This document shows positions 34,497 to 42,423 of a DNA stretch of 64,000 nt, piece after piece. This DNA is from Litorimonas sp964352855 (GTDB lineage Bacteria; Pseudomonadota; Alphaproteobacteria; Caulobacterales; Maricaulaceae), in NCBI GenBank assembly GCA_964352855.1, contig CAYGTR010000004.1, positions 37,747-101,746 on the forward strand. The letters are read 5' to 3'. How positions within the stretch are numbered: the stretch's first letter is position 1; every line of letters begins with the position of its first letter. Below the pieces are notes generated by a model. The model ran no database searches, was not told the DNA's origin, and saw only the letters and a list, made by a program, of their open reading frames with translations. Both the position numbers and the translations under genes were made by a program.

Positions 34497-35942
34497 ATGA
34501 GGTTTAAAAAACGAGTCACGGCTGCAAATGATAATGCGCCTTTGCCTAAACAGGCATTACGCAAAGCCGACTTGCAGGATCCCATTGCGCAGGAAACAGC
34601 TCAAATCGTCCGGCAACACCTCTCGCACGCGAACAATGCAGCCGCCATTAAAACAGACTATCAATCCTTACGTCCCGGACATATGATGTGGCAGCCGGGA
34701 ACAGAGCTGCGCCTAAGCCCGGAAACCATTCAAAAAGATTCTGTAATACAGAAGAAACAGCTGTCATCGACATCACGAGCTCAAACACTAGCTATCGCTG
34801 CATTCTTTGCCTGCTTAGTCGGTTTGTTTGGCGTGCTGGCAAGCTCCGCCTCACCCAATTTCATCGCCTTAGTCGCCGCGCTTGGGTCAATCTCAGCCAT
34901 CGCAAGTCTGATGCTCCCAAGCATCAATTGGCGGTTACGGGAAATCCTCGGAGCCTCTTTGCTGACTTTTATGGGCATTATTGGCCTTATGACGACGGGC
35001 CTGGATTTACCCAGCCTCGCAATTCCTTTCGCATCATTCGGTCTTGTCATTGCCTATTTTAGCCGCACGAGATTACCTGCTATTTTAGGGATTTTGAGCC
35101 TTTTGGTTTTAGCATATATTGCCACCCCCATTCATATTGAACCGGTGCAGCTAAACGTGCTTCAAGGGTCGTTAATGACTGCACTAATATTTGGCTTTAT
35201 GGGTGTAGCGGAGCGTCTAACCTCAAAGAGCGTTATGAGTCTCGCCCTCCTCGGCTTTTATATCTGGGGTGCGATATGGATTCTGAACTCAGGACTAAGT
35301 ATTCGCGCGATTGCGGCCTTCATCGTCATGGCGATGGCCGCACAATATAAACTCGGAAAATCAGGCTTGGACAATCAAACATTTGGATCCATAAGCTTTG
35401 TCATTTGTGGTTGGATAATCGGTATGACAGCGTTTTTCTGTCTACAATGGGGCTTTCTGTCTGTGGATGCGAACGCAATCATGATAGATGGAAACCCTGC
35501 CGGCACGTCAATTCCGTGGCTGATAGGCTGTGGCTGTGCGCTCACCTGTATAATTGTTGCCGGAATGTCTCGACTGTCGAAAAACAGACAGTCCCTAATG
35601 TCGTTAGGTGTCACAACATTTACCTTAGGCCTGATACCCTTACTCGTGCTCCAACCCGATTTCATCAACACAGCCCTGAGCGCTTTGCCTCATTTTCAAT
35701 CCATACCACATATCGGATTAATCATGGCCGCTTTTGGATTGATCATCACGTCCGCTATGATCATAAATGGTCTCCGCCTGAATAAGATGATCTATATCAG
35801 CTTAGGCTTAACCGCATTAGGAGCCCAAACGGTGCTATTACTGCAACCCTCTCTCCTTTCTTTTGAAAATGCGGTGATGTTTACGAGCGCAACTCTTTTG
35901 TTCAGCGCAATCGCATGGCTCACATTACGCCTAAAGGCTTAG
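34497..35942 (+). CDS. Polytopic membrane protein of unknown family
   Basis: A 481-residue protein with a soluble N-terminus of about 100 residues containing a TAANDNAPLPKQ motif (ANDN again, as in the gene at 15726) and then roughly 11-12 hydrophobic helices in pairs to the end. I see no transporter signature. Ala/Ile/Leu content is high. The short intergenic region before it (34397-34496) holds no clear gene or terminator. Its last 12 bp overlap the convergent rhomboid gene. Function unknown. Confidence 0.75.
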   Translation: MRFKKRVTAANDNAPLPKQALRKADLQDPIAQETAQIVRQHLSHANNAAAIKTDYQSLRPGHMMWQPGTELRLSPETIQKDSVIQKKQLSSTSRAQTLAIAAFFACLVGLFGVLASSASPNFIALVAALGSISAIASLMLPSINWRLREILGASLLTFMGIIGLMTTGLDLPSLAIPFASFGLVIAYFSRTRLPAILGILSLLVLAYIATPIHIEPVQLNVLQGSLMTALIFGFMGVAERLTSKSVMSLALLGFYIWGAIWILNSGLSIRAIAAFIVMAMAAQYKLGKSGLDNQTFGSISFVICGWIIGMTAFFCLQWGFLSVDANAIMIDGNPAGTSIPWLIGCGCALTCIIVAGMSRLSKNRQSLMSLGVTTFTLGLIPLLVLQPDFINTALSALPHFQSIPHIGLIMAAFGLIITSAMIINGLRLNKMIYISLGLTALGAQTVLLLQPSLLSFENAVMFTSATLLFSAIAWLTLRLKA

Positions 35943-36605
35943 ACCCGTACTGTTGGCTTTTACGAGTAAAGGCGCGAGGAGCATTCCGCCAAAGTAACCG
36001 CCTAAATGCCCTGCCCATCCAACATTCATTCCAATGAAAGGGCCGACAAGAACGATAATCGCGTTGATCATCACCCAACCAATCGCAAATTGGAACATTT
36101 TTGGGCGACCGCCCATAGCCCAACCCGCCGCAGCCAATAAAGCCGAGGCCCCGCCGGAGGCGCCTAATGCCGCCGGGCCATTAAAACCTAGAGGCGCTTG
36201 AGCGACGAGCCACCAAAGCCATTGCGCCAATCCCCCCAAAACAACGCCAAAGGCAAATATTGTTAGAAAGATCAAATTAGCCGACCGTCTGCGGCCCTGA
36301 GATACGGATAGCAACCTCGCGCCCTTGACCGTTACGACGCCCAAAATCGCGATAAAGCCTGCATTCATTAAAACATGGGACCAACCCCCATGCATAAGTC
36401 CATGCCCCAAAAGGCTGAAGATTTGCTCCGCTTGGCTCGTCCCCTGAAAACCGTAAGGGCGCAGAATGACAAGCGAGCCGACGACATTAAAAACACCCGG
36501 CACATAACGAAACACAATAAACAGCAAGATTAGGCCACCTGCCATGTAAGCCGGGAGGGGCTCAGTGAAATTGAAAAAAGGTTCTTTGTGACGTATCTGG
36601 TTCAT
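35931..36605 (-). CDS. Rhomboid family intramembrane serine protease
   Basis: A 224-residue polytopic protein from the ATG at 36605; a TTG at 36626 is in frame. The catalytic Ser is in LGASGGASA (about Ser150) and the catalytic His is in WAGHLGGYFGG (about His200), as in the GxSG and H dyad of rhomboids. The N-terminal part has a GHGLMHGGWSHVLMN segment matching the HGxWxHLxxN loop that precedes TM2. About six helices are present. Such proteases cut single-pass membrane proteins in the membrane. It overlaps the polytopic gene by 12 bp at the 3' end. Confidence 0.93.
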   Translation of the reverse strand: MNQIRHKEPFFNFTEPLPAYMAGGLILLFIVFRYVPGVFNVVGSLVILRPYGFQGTSQAEQIFSLLGHGLMHGGWSHVLMNAGFIAILGVVTVKGARLLSVSQGRRRSANLIFLTIFAFGVVLGGLAQWLWWLVAQAPLGFNGPAALGASGGASALLAAAGWAMGGRPKMFQFAIGWVMINAIIVLVGPFIGMNVGWAGHLGGYFGGMLLAPLLVKANSTGLSL

Positions 36606-36687
36606 ATTAGCAGTCTTATAGGCCAAAGGTCAGAAAGGAAGAGAGAAAGTAATTGAGAGAATCACAGAATCGTCTTCATAGAAACGC

Positions 36688-37266
36688 ATGACATATCCAC
36701 CCAACATCGTGAACCCTGCCCCCGGCTTTGTTCAGCAGCCAAAGGCGGCAGATGTTTTTTATGTGTCCGTTGATAATACGGTTTACGGCCCTTACAGCCA
36801 GGATTTAATGGCCCAATATGTGTTGGAGGGACGGGTTGGTCCGCAATCTCTCGTCTCATTTATGCCAACAACGGGGTTCAGACCCGCACATACGCTGAAC
36901 GCCTTTCAATCTTGGCAAGGACAAGAAGCGGCGGCAACGCCAGTAAAGCCCGCCGCTTTACCCAGTGTGTTTTTTATCATTGCCGATATTCATTCCGGCA
37001 ATCACGTAACATTCCTTAAGACACTTCAAACTTTAGGGAAAGTTCAACGCCTGTCAGACGCCGTGTGGATCATTGCCGCACAAATCACGATCGAAGTCAT
37101 GCGCGACCTGCTCAGCCGCAACCTGACTTCCGAAGACCGGCTCTATATCCACGATAGCTTTTCCAACCGCGCAGGATGGTTCAATATCGGTGAAGGCTTA
37201 GATGATGAGATCAAGGCTCTTTGGAACGAAACGGCTCAGCAGCGCAAAGCAATGAAAGAGACCTAA
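36688..37266 (+). CDS. GYF_2/DUF4339 domain protein with possible Cas2/SinR-like C-terminal domain
   Basis: A 192-residue protein. Residues of about 13-68 match a GYF_2 (DUF4339) domain: FYVSVDNTVYGPYS, then LEGRVGPQSLVSF. The C-terminal half (about 88-185) begins with strand VFFIIADIHSG and then FLKTLQTLGKVQRLSDAVWIIA, then MRDLLSRNLTSEDRLYIHDSF. That hydrophobic-strand, helix, W-strand, helix, strand order looks like the ferredoxin-like fold of SinR and Cas2-type proteins. The GYF part is recognised; the second domain is inference. It overlaps the convergent gamma-CA gene by 4 bp. Confidence 0.7.
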   Translation: MTYPPNIVNPAPGFVQQPKAADVFYVSVDNTVYGPYSQDLMAQYVLEGRVGPQSLVSFMPTTGFRPAHTLNAFQSWQGQEAAATPVKPAALPSVFFIIADIHSGNHVTFLKTLQTLGKVQRLSDAVWIIAAQITIEVMRDLLSRNLTSEDRLYIHDSFSNRAGWFNIGEGLDDEIKALWNETAQQRKAMKET

Positions 37267-37784
37267 ACTTCTTTCAATCCATTTTTGAAACGCGCGGCGT
37301 TTTTCACATAATAATCTGCGCTTACTTTCAACATCGCCTCTTGTACTTCGGGCACTTGTTTTACAACACGGCCCGGTGACCCCATCACGACGGAATTATC
37401 AGGGATAACTTTGTTTTCCGTAATCAAGGCATGTGCGCCAATTAGGCAGTTTTTCCCAATGACTGTGCCGTTGAGTATTGTCGCTCCGATCCCCACCAAT
37501 GTGTTATCGCCTACCGTGCAGCCATGCAGCATCGCTTGATGCCCTACAGTCACTCCTTCCCCAATCTTCAAAGGCGACCCGGGGTCTGAGTGTAAAACGG
37601 CGTTGTCTTGTATGTTAGACCTTGCACCAATATTTATCGGCTCATTATCGCCGCGAATAACCGTGCCAAACCAAACTGAGCTGCCGGACTGCATGATAAC
37701 ATTCCCCGCAACAGTCGCAGATGCGGCAACCCATACGTCATCCGCTAGTTGCGGCGACATATCATCCAGCACATAAATCGTCAT
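37263..37784 (-). CDS. Gamma-carbonic anhydrase family protein (left-handed beta-helix)
   Basis: A 173-residue hexapeptide-repeat protein. It shows repeated [LIV]GxxxxI steps such as IGEGVTVG, VGDNTLVGIG, IGKNCLIG. Histidines in the metal positions are seen in VLHSDP, VTVGHQAMLHG (two), giving the three needed for a gamma-CA-type site. Many members are YrdA/PaaY-like, not proven carbonic anhydrases. ATG shares its bases with the stop of the DUF3126 gene (TGATG). It is the last gene of a cysE-DUF3126-gamma-CA run. Confidence 0.92.
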   Translation of the reverse strand: MTIYVLDDMSPQLADDVWVAASATVAGNVIMQSGSSVWFGTVIRGDNEPINIGARSNIQDNAVLHSDPGSPLKIGEGVTVGHQAMLHGCTVGDNTLVGIGATILNGTVIGKNCLIGAHALITENKVIPDNSVVMGSPGRVVKQVPEVQEAMLKVSADYYVKNAARFKNGLKEV

Positions 37785-37996
37785 CAGCCGTCTAAATCTT
37801 GCTGCAAAATAGAGATATTCAGATCGTAGGAAATATCATCAGGATCTTCATCATCCACGTAAAGAAGTCCTAAAATTTCATCATTGAGATAAATTTCAAC
37901 ACTATCCGCCACCTTACGCGGCTTTATCGTAATCGCTTCAGTACCGAAACGCTTGCAAAGATAGTTTCTGACGGTCGTCATTTGCTCGGGGCTCAT
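37784..37996 (-). CDS. DUF3126 family protein
   Basis: A 70-residue protein from the ATG at 37996, whose ATGA overlaps the TGA of cysE by 4 bp. It matches DUF3126: MTTVRNYLCKRFGTEAITIKPR, then VEIYLNDEILGLLYVDDEDPDDISYDLNISIL, read as a compact alpha-beta fold. It is found beside cysE in alphaproteobacteria. Overlapping genes on both sides (stop shared with the gamma-CA ATG) imply tightly coupled translation. Function unknown; a role near cysteine synthesis is inferred only from position. Confidence 0.9.
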   Translation of the reverse strand: MSPEQMTTVRNYLCKRFGTEAITIKPRKVADSVEIYLNDEILGLLYVDDEDPDDISYDLNISILQQDLDG

Positions 37997-38820
37997 AATG
38001 CCTCTCCTAAAGTTTGGTCCATTGAGTCGGCAGGGTTGCCACAGCAAGGCCCACCAACGGGTTTGGCAGGAACGCCTGCTACAGTACAATTATCTTCGAC
38101 GTCTTTAAGTACAACAGAGCCCGCAGCTACTTTTGCGCCGTCACCAATGCGAATATTCCCCAAAATACTGGCCCCTGCGCCCAGGAGCACACGATTACCG
38201 ACTTTTGGATGACGATCTTCATGGGCCTTCCCTGTCCCGCCTAACGTAACGCCTTGCAATACGGAACAGTCATTCCCGATGCGGGCTGTCTCGCCCATAA
38301 CAAAACCTGTTGCATGATCGAGCATGATACCATGACCAATCACAGCCGCCGGATTAATATCGACGCCGAAACGCTCAGAACTCCGGTTTTGCAAATGAAA
38401 GGCCACAAAATCACGCCCGGAATTGAAGAGTGAATGCGCACAACGATGCGTCTGAATGGCCATATAGCCCTTGAAATAAAGGAAGCACTGAAGGTAAGAC
38501 CGACAGGCAGGATCACGTTCTTTGACCGCTAACAAGTCTTTCGCGGCATATTCAACAATTGTCGGATCATTCTCAATAGCCTCAGCTAAAACTTGGCGTA
38601 ATTTCAGGGCCGACAAATCCGCCGTGGCATGTTTCTCGGCAAGGTGGTTAATGATAGCGCCGCCAAGACTTGCTTGATCAAGAATTGTTGCATGTAACAA
38701 AGATGAGAGCGCAGTTTCTTTTGCAGCATAGGCCGCAGCCTCTTTTTTAAGCAGGCTCCAAACGCAGGCATCCGTCTCTTGATCGGCGTCTTGGTCTGTC
38801 GCGATATTCAACTTGCCCAT
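37993..38820 (-). CDS. cysE: Serine O-acetyltransferase
   Basis: A 275-residue enzyme transferring acetyl from acetyl-CoA to serine, giving O-acetylserine for cysteine. It has the CysE helical N-terminus (about 20-150), with the AVKERDPACRSYLQ segment and GYMAIQTHR. The left-handed beta-helix follows, with DINPAAVIGHGIMLDHATGFVMGETA (catalytic His/Asp region) and hexapeptides GTGKAHEDRHPKV, IGDGAKVAAGSVVLKDV. It overlaps DUF3126 by 4 bp. It is the first gene of its run; the 70 bp before it holds no clear terminator. Confidence 0.96.
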   Translation of the reverse strand: MGKLNIATDQDADQETDACVWSLLKKEAAAYAAKETALSSLLHATILDQASLGGAIINHLAEKHATADLSALKLRQVLAEAIENDPTIVEYAAKDLLAVKERDPACRSYLQCFLYFKGYMAIQTHRCAHSLFNSGRDFVAFHLQNRSSERFGVDINPAAVIGHGIMLDHATGFVMGETARIGNDCSVLQGVTLGGTGKAHEDRHPKVGNRVLLGAGASILGNIRIGDGAKVAAGSVVLKDVEDNCTVAGVPAKPVGGPCCGNPADSMDQTLGEAL

Positions 38821-38890
38821 AAGGAGTCTCCTTCGTCTTCTGTCGAAGAGATAAGGGGTGACGGCTCAAATGCCAAATAAATAATCTTTC

Positions 38891-39352
38891 TTATCCGCGT
38901 CCGCGGTAGGGTGGGACGCCTTGATCTGGTATCCAAAGACCTTTTGGCGGTGTGCCATGCTGATAGAAAACATCGATCGGAATGCCACCGCGTGGATACC
39001 AATAGCCCCCAATACGGAGCCAAACAGGCTTTATCTCTTCGACCAAGCGACGTGCGATACCTGTTGTGCAGGCCTCATGGAAATCACCGTGATTACGATA
39101 ACTGCCGAGGAAAAGCTTGAAGGCCTTACTCTCCACAATCCATTCATCCGGGCAATAATCCACGACCAAATGCGCGAAATCAGGCTGACCTGTGACGGGG
39201 CAAATAGATGTAAACTCGGGCGCGACCAAGCGGATCATATATCGTTCGGGGCACGGGTTTTTGACGCGCTCTAACTCCGCCTCCTCCGGCGAAGATGGCA
39301 AGCCCTTCATCGTGCCTAATTGGTCGAGGTCTTTATAGCGATCTGAAGCCAT
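38891..39352 (-). CDS. queF: NADPH-dependent 7-cyano-7-deazaguanine reductase
   Basis: A 153-residue short-form QueF (single tunnelling-fold domain), from the ATG at 39352 with AAAGGACA upstream; a longer in-frame start at 39406 is disfavoured. It reduces preQ0 to preQ1 in queuosine synthesis. The catalytic Cys is in FTSICPVTGQPDFAH, Glu in ESKAFKLFLGSYRNH and His in HGDFHEACT, as in the QueF signature. No preQ1 riboswitch motif is seen upstream, and no other que genes are in the window. Confidence 0.96.
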   Translation of the reverse strand: MASDRYKDLDQLGTMKGLPSSPEEAELERVKNPCPERYMIRLVAPEFTSICPVTGQPDFAHLVVDYCPDEWIVESKAFKLFLGSYRNHGDFHEACTTGIARRLVEEIKPVWLRIGGYWYPRGGIPIDVFYQHGTPPKGLWIPDQGVPPYRGRG

Positions 39353-39408
39353 TATCGTGTCCTTTAATACTGGACGGGCGATAGACGAAACTGCACCTAG
39401 ACTCAAGA

Positions 39409-40605
39409 CTAGGCTGTTGTTTTCGCCAGTGATTTTTTCTTATGATTATCATTAAAAAGACGACGAATGAAGCGGCCACCCGGAATTTCTACAAGATGAT
39501 AGGTAATGTGAGACACGGCAATCACAGTTAGTAAATACGGCACCATTAATAAGTCACCGCTAAAGGCTTTGGCATTCCAATCCGGCCATATGCCGCCAAT
39601 AAATTTGTCTGCAAACACAGCAAAGACAATCGCGATAATCACATGCACCATATAAACGGAGTAAGAAATCTTAGCGAGATATCCAAAAAGCTTTTGCGAC
39701 ATGAACCGCGAGATAACGCCCTTATCTTGACTAAAGACAAGGACAAACAAGACCAATATCGGGGCCACAAAGAATTGCATCTTGCCGCTGCAATAGATCA
39801 CGAAAGCGATACTTATTATTAAAGTCGAACACTCCAAGAATGAGCTTTGGAGAGCGCTAAGACGGTCGAAAAACCGTTTCATACTGTCTAAGATCGTCAG
39901 GCGCGCAACAACGACGCCAATAAAAAACCCTGCAATGCAGCGCAAAAATCCGTCTTGATAGGTGATGTTGAGGTTATCATGACGCGTCGACAGGTAAGCA
40001 TAAAGCGCGATAACGCCCAAGGCTACCAAAGCAAAATCAAACCCACGTTTGGGCTTCAACATCATGAATATCGCAAATAGGGTATAGGTGTAGAATTCAG
40101 CGCCAATCGTCCAACTCGGCGGATTAAAAGTAAGCGCATCCGCACCGCCCATAGCATGAGTCATCGTCAAATGCGCCGCCAAATTACGCCAAGTTTCCGG
40201 TGCACCTGATTGAAATGGAAGTATTTCTCCGGGTTCGTAAAAGGCAAGCCCAACCTTATGCGCCCAAATTCGAAACACGGCAAAAGCGACAAAAACGGCC
40301 AACATAAAAAGGTGTAATGGATATAGCCGCGCCAATCGCTTGATCATAAAGCCTTTGATCTGAGACCGCGTTTCCAAACCCTGCATATATAGCGTGAACA
40401 TCAAGAAGCCCGAAAACGCAAAAAATAAGTCAATAATCACGGGGCCATTATTGAAAAAGGCGGATGTATTGGGATGTGACAACCAAATCGTATGATACAT
40501 GGCAACAACAAGGGCCAACACACCTCGAAATCCATCAAGCGCGGCAAAGTAAGGCCGAGGCGCGGATTTCAGCTCCTTGGCAGGGTATATCTCAGACGCA
40601 TTCAT
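39409..40605 (-). CDS. Acyltransferase 3 (OafA/YrhL) family membrane protein
   Basis: A 398-residue protein with about ten transmembrane helices. The family motif is visible: DGFRGVLALVVAMYH, where Arg and His are ten residues apart, and FFAFSGFLMF in the next helix. Such proteins acetylate or acylate cell-surface sugars, with acyl-CoA as donor. No SGNH domain is fused. The cytoplasmic Lys-rich tail ends the protein. It ends 3 bp before the longest upstream extension of queF, but both are on the same strand, so queF may be co-transcribed after it. Confidence 0.93.
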   Translation of the reverse strand: MNASEIYPAKELKSAPRPYFAALDGFRGVLALVVAMYHTIWLSHPNTSAFFNNGPVIIDLFFAFSGFLMFTLYMQGLETRSQIKGFMIKRLARLYPLHLFMLAVFVAFAVFRIWAHKVGLAFYEPGEILPFQSGAPETWRNLAAHLTMTHAMGGADALTFNPPSWTIGAEFYTYTLFAIFMMLKPKRGFDFALVALGVIALYAYLSTRHDNLNITYQDGFLRCIAGFFIGVVVARLTILDSMKRFFDRLSALQSSFLECSTLIISIAFVIYCSGKMQFFVAPILVLFVLVFSQDKGVISRFMSQKLFGYLAKISYSVYMVHVIIAIVFAVFADKFIGGIWPDWNAKAFSGDLLMVPYLLTVIAVSHITYHLVEIPGGRFIRRLFNDNHKKKSLAKTTA

Positions 40606-40647
40606 ATGGCCTATTAACCGAACATCACGAAAATACTCTTAACGTCT

Positions 40648-41412
40648 TTAAGTGATGTAACGCCCTGCCCAAGCCGCCAAAACACGACCAACATAATCGG
40701 CATCCGCCGGATTACGCAGCAAAAGATGGTCGGCTCCGTCCAAACTCACAAAGCTCTTAGGGTGGCGCGCCATTTTATAGATGTGAGACGCATTGTCGAT
40801 CCCGACCACAGCGTCTTGCGGCGAGTGAAATATAAGAAGAGCTTGCGGTAAGTCCCCGATTTCCTTGGCAATATCATGATTTTCAATATCGTTTAAAAAT
40901 TGCTCTTTGATGATGAAAGGGCGACCACCCAATAAAACCTTCGCCTGCCCTTCGTCTTCTATTTCTTCCAGCTTATCAGCGAATTGATGCACAATATGCG
41001 TTGTGTCACACGGCGAGCCAATGGTGGCGACGGCTTTGCATTCCGGTATTTCATCCGCCACTTTCAACATCGCTGTCCCGCCAAAACTGTGCCCGATCAG
41101 AATACAGGGCGGCATACACATATCGCTCAGATAAGAAGCGGCCGCCTTAATATCCGCAACATTGGACGAAAAATTCGTATCAGAGAAATCTCCGCCGGAT
41201 TGGCCCAAGCCCGTGAAATCAAAACGAAGCATCCCATAGCCTTCTTCGACCAAAGCCTTGGAAATTGTGCGAATAGGCTTGAGATCTTTACCGATAGAAA
41301 AGCCATGCGCGAATAAGACCCAGCCTTTGACATCGCCGTCATCAGGCCTGTCTATCCGCCCCGAAAGCACATCGCCAAACGCGCCTCTAAATTCGATTTT
41401 CTCTGTCTGCAT
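40648..41412 (-). CDS. Alpha/beta hydrolase (OsmC-partner type, OsmC half absent)
   Basis: A 254-residue hydrolase with the nucleophile motif GHSFGG, the acid near SPQDAVVG and the general-base His in GADHLLL. The N-terminus matches the hydrolase half of bifunctional alpha/beta hydrolase-OsmC proteins, including VLFAHGFSIGKD and RFDFTGLGQSGGDF. The C-terminal OsmC peroxiredoxin-like half is missing; the sequence ends naturally after the hydrolase. GGAGA lies about 9 bp before the ATG. The upstream 150 bp holds the tRNA-Leu promoter. Substrate unknown. Confidence 0.9.
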   Translation of the reverse strand: MQTEKIEFRGAFGDVLSGRIDRPDDGDVKGWVLFAHGFSIGKDLKPIRTISKALVEEGYGMLRFDFTGLGQSGGDFSDTNFSSNVADIKAAASYLSDMCMPPCILIGHSFGGTAMLKVADEIPECKAVATIGSPCDTTHIVHQFADKLEEIEDEGQAKVLLGGRPFIIKEQFLNDIENHDIAKEIGDLPQALLIFHSPQDAVVGIDNASHIYKMARHPKSFVSLDGADHLLLRNPADADYVGRVLAAWAGRYIT

Positions 41413-41562
41413 AATTCATATCTCCGGACTCTGATAATTGTTAACAGAAACAGACGGTAAAAAGCGATAAAAATACTTGCCCACGCTATTTACTCGCCTT
41501 AAGTCAACGATTGCAAATGATCGAGTTTGCATATTGCAATTCGATTAGATTTGCACGGGTCA

Positions 41563-41649
41563 GCGCGCGTGGTGGAATTGGTAGACACGCAAGACTTAAA
41601 ATCTTGTTCCTGTATAGGAGTGCCGGTTCGATTCCGGCCGCGCGCACCA
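41563..41649 (+). tRNA. tRNA-Leu (anticodon UAA), CCA encoded
   Basis: An 87 nt tRNA. The acceptor stem GCGCGCG pairs with CGCGCGC, followed by A and CCA in the DNA. The D-arm has GGTGGAATTGGTAGACACGC, the anticodon stem is CAAGA/TCTTG around CTTAAAA with anticodon TAA, a long variable arm (TTCCTGTATAGGAG) marks a class II tRNA, and the T-arm is GCCGGTTCGATTCCGGC. The gene reads UUA codons. It lies between an alpha/beta hydrolase and a glycosyltransferase gene. Confidence 0.98.
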
Positions 41650-41707
41650 GCTTTCCGGTTCAGATTCGCTGAAATTTTTGATGCGGCAGATCAAAAATAG
41701 GAAAGCT
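41649..41707. repeat. Nested inverted repeat immediately 3' of tRNA-Leu
   Basis: The outer pair AGCTTTCC (41649-41656) and GGAAAGCT (41700-41707) begins on the last base of the CCA. It encloses an inner perfect pair TTTTTGAT (41675-41682) and ATCAAAAA (41690-41697) around a GCGGCAG loop. It could be a trailer hairpin, a terminator-like element or an integration scar; no direct att repeat of the tRNA 3' end is seen nearby. Confidence 0.6.
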
Positions 41708-41736
41708 TCGGAGCGTAAGCGACGGCAAGAGTGAAA

Positions 41737-42423
41737 TCACTTCCGCACCGTTTCAACCGCAATCGTGCTGAGAATATACCACCCGGCCAGAACGACCCCC
41801 TTAAACGTCCCTGAAATCTTCGAGGTACCAATTCGTTTTCTGTAACGCACGGGGACTTCCGCATATCGAACCTGGTGTTTGAGCACTCTCACTTGCATTT
41901 CGACCGTCCAACCAAACGTTGGCGCTTGCATATTCAGCCGTTCCAATGTGTCGCGCCTGATGGCCCGAAACGGCCCCAAATCTGTAAACCTAGCCCCCCA
42001 AATCAGACGCATTAAAAAACAAGCCAGACGATTTCCAAATCTTTGCGGCAAGGTCAAAGCCCCCTGCTCGACATCCCCGATTAAACGCGACCCCAAAACA
42101 AAAGACACTTCACCTTTTCGGATAGGGTTCAGTAAGGTTTGGAGATCAGAGGCATCATCCGCAGCGTCGCCATCCATAAACACGAGAATATCGCAAGCCC
42201 CCGCCGCCTCTATCCCAGCTATACAGGCGCGGCCATAGCCTGCCTCCGGCACGGAAACAACAATGGCCCCGGCTTCTCGCGCGAGCTGTGCTGTCTGATC
42301 GGTGGAGCCGTTATCGGCCACAATCACTTGATCCACCTGCCCGATAACGGATTTAACAACACCGCCTATCGCTCTCTCTTCGTTTAAAGCGGGGATAATG
42401 ATTTTGACTCGAAACGCTGTCAT
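41737..42423 (-). CDS. Glycosyltransferase family 2 (polyprenyl-phosphate type)
   Basis: A 228-residue GT-A enzyme. Visible motifs are IIPALNEERAIGGVV, VADNGSTDQT, the DXD-type metal site in FMDGDAADDASD and the DLGPFRAIRR loop typical of the dolichyl/undecaprenyl-phosphate mannosyl- or glucosyltransferase group. No C-terminal membrane helices are present. Its ATGA overlaps the end of the upstream GT-C gene by 4 bp. Together they suggest a lipid-linked sugar donor and a membrane transferase using it. The sugar is unknown. Confidence 0.92.
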   Translation of the reverse strand: MTAFRVKIIIPALNEERAIGGVVKSVIGQVDQVIVADNGSTDQTAQLAREAGAIVVSVPEAGYGRACIAGIEAAGACDILVFMDGDAADDASDLQTLLNPIRKGEVSFVLGSRLIGDVEQGALTLPQRFGNRLACFLMRLIWGARFTDLGPFRAIRRDTLERLNMQAPTFGWTVEMQVRVLKHQVRYAEVPVRYRKRIGTSKISGTFKGVVLAGWYILSTIAVETVRK

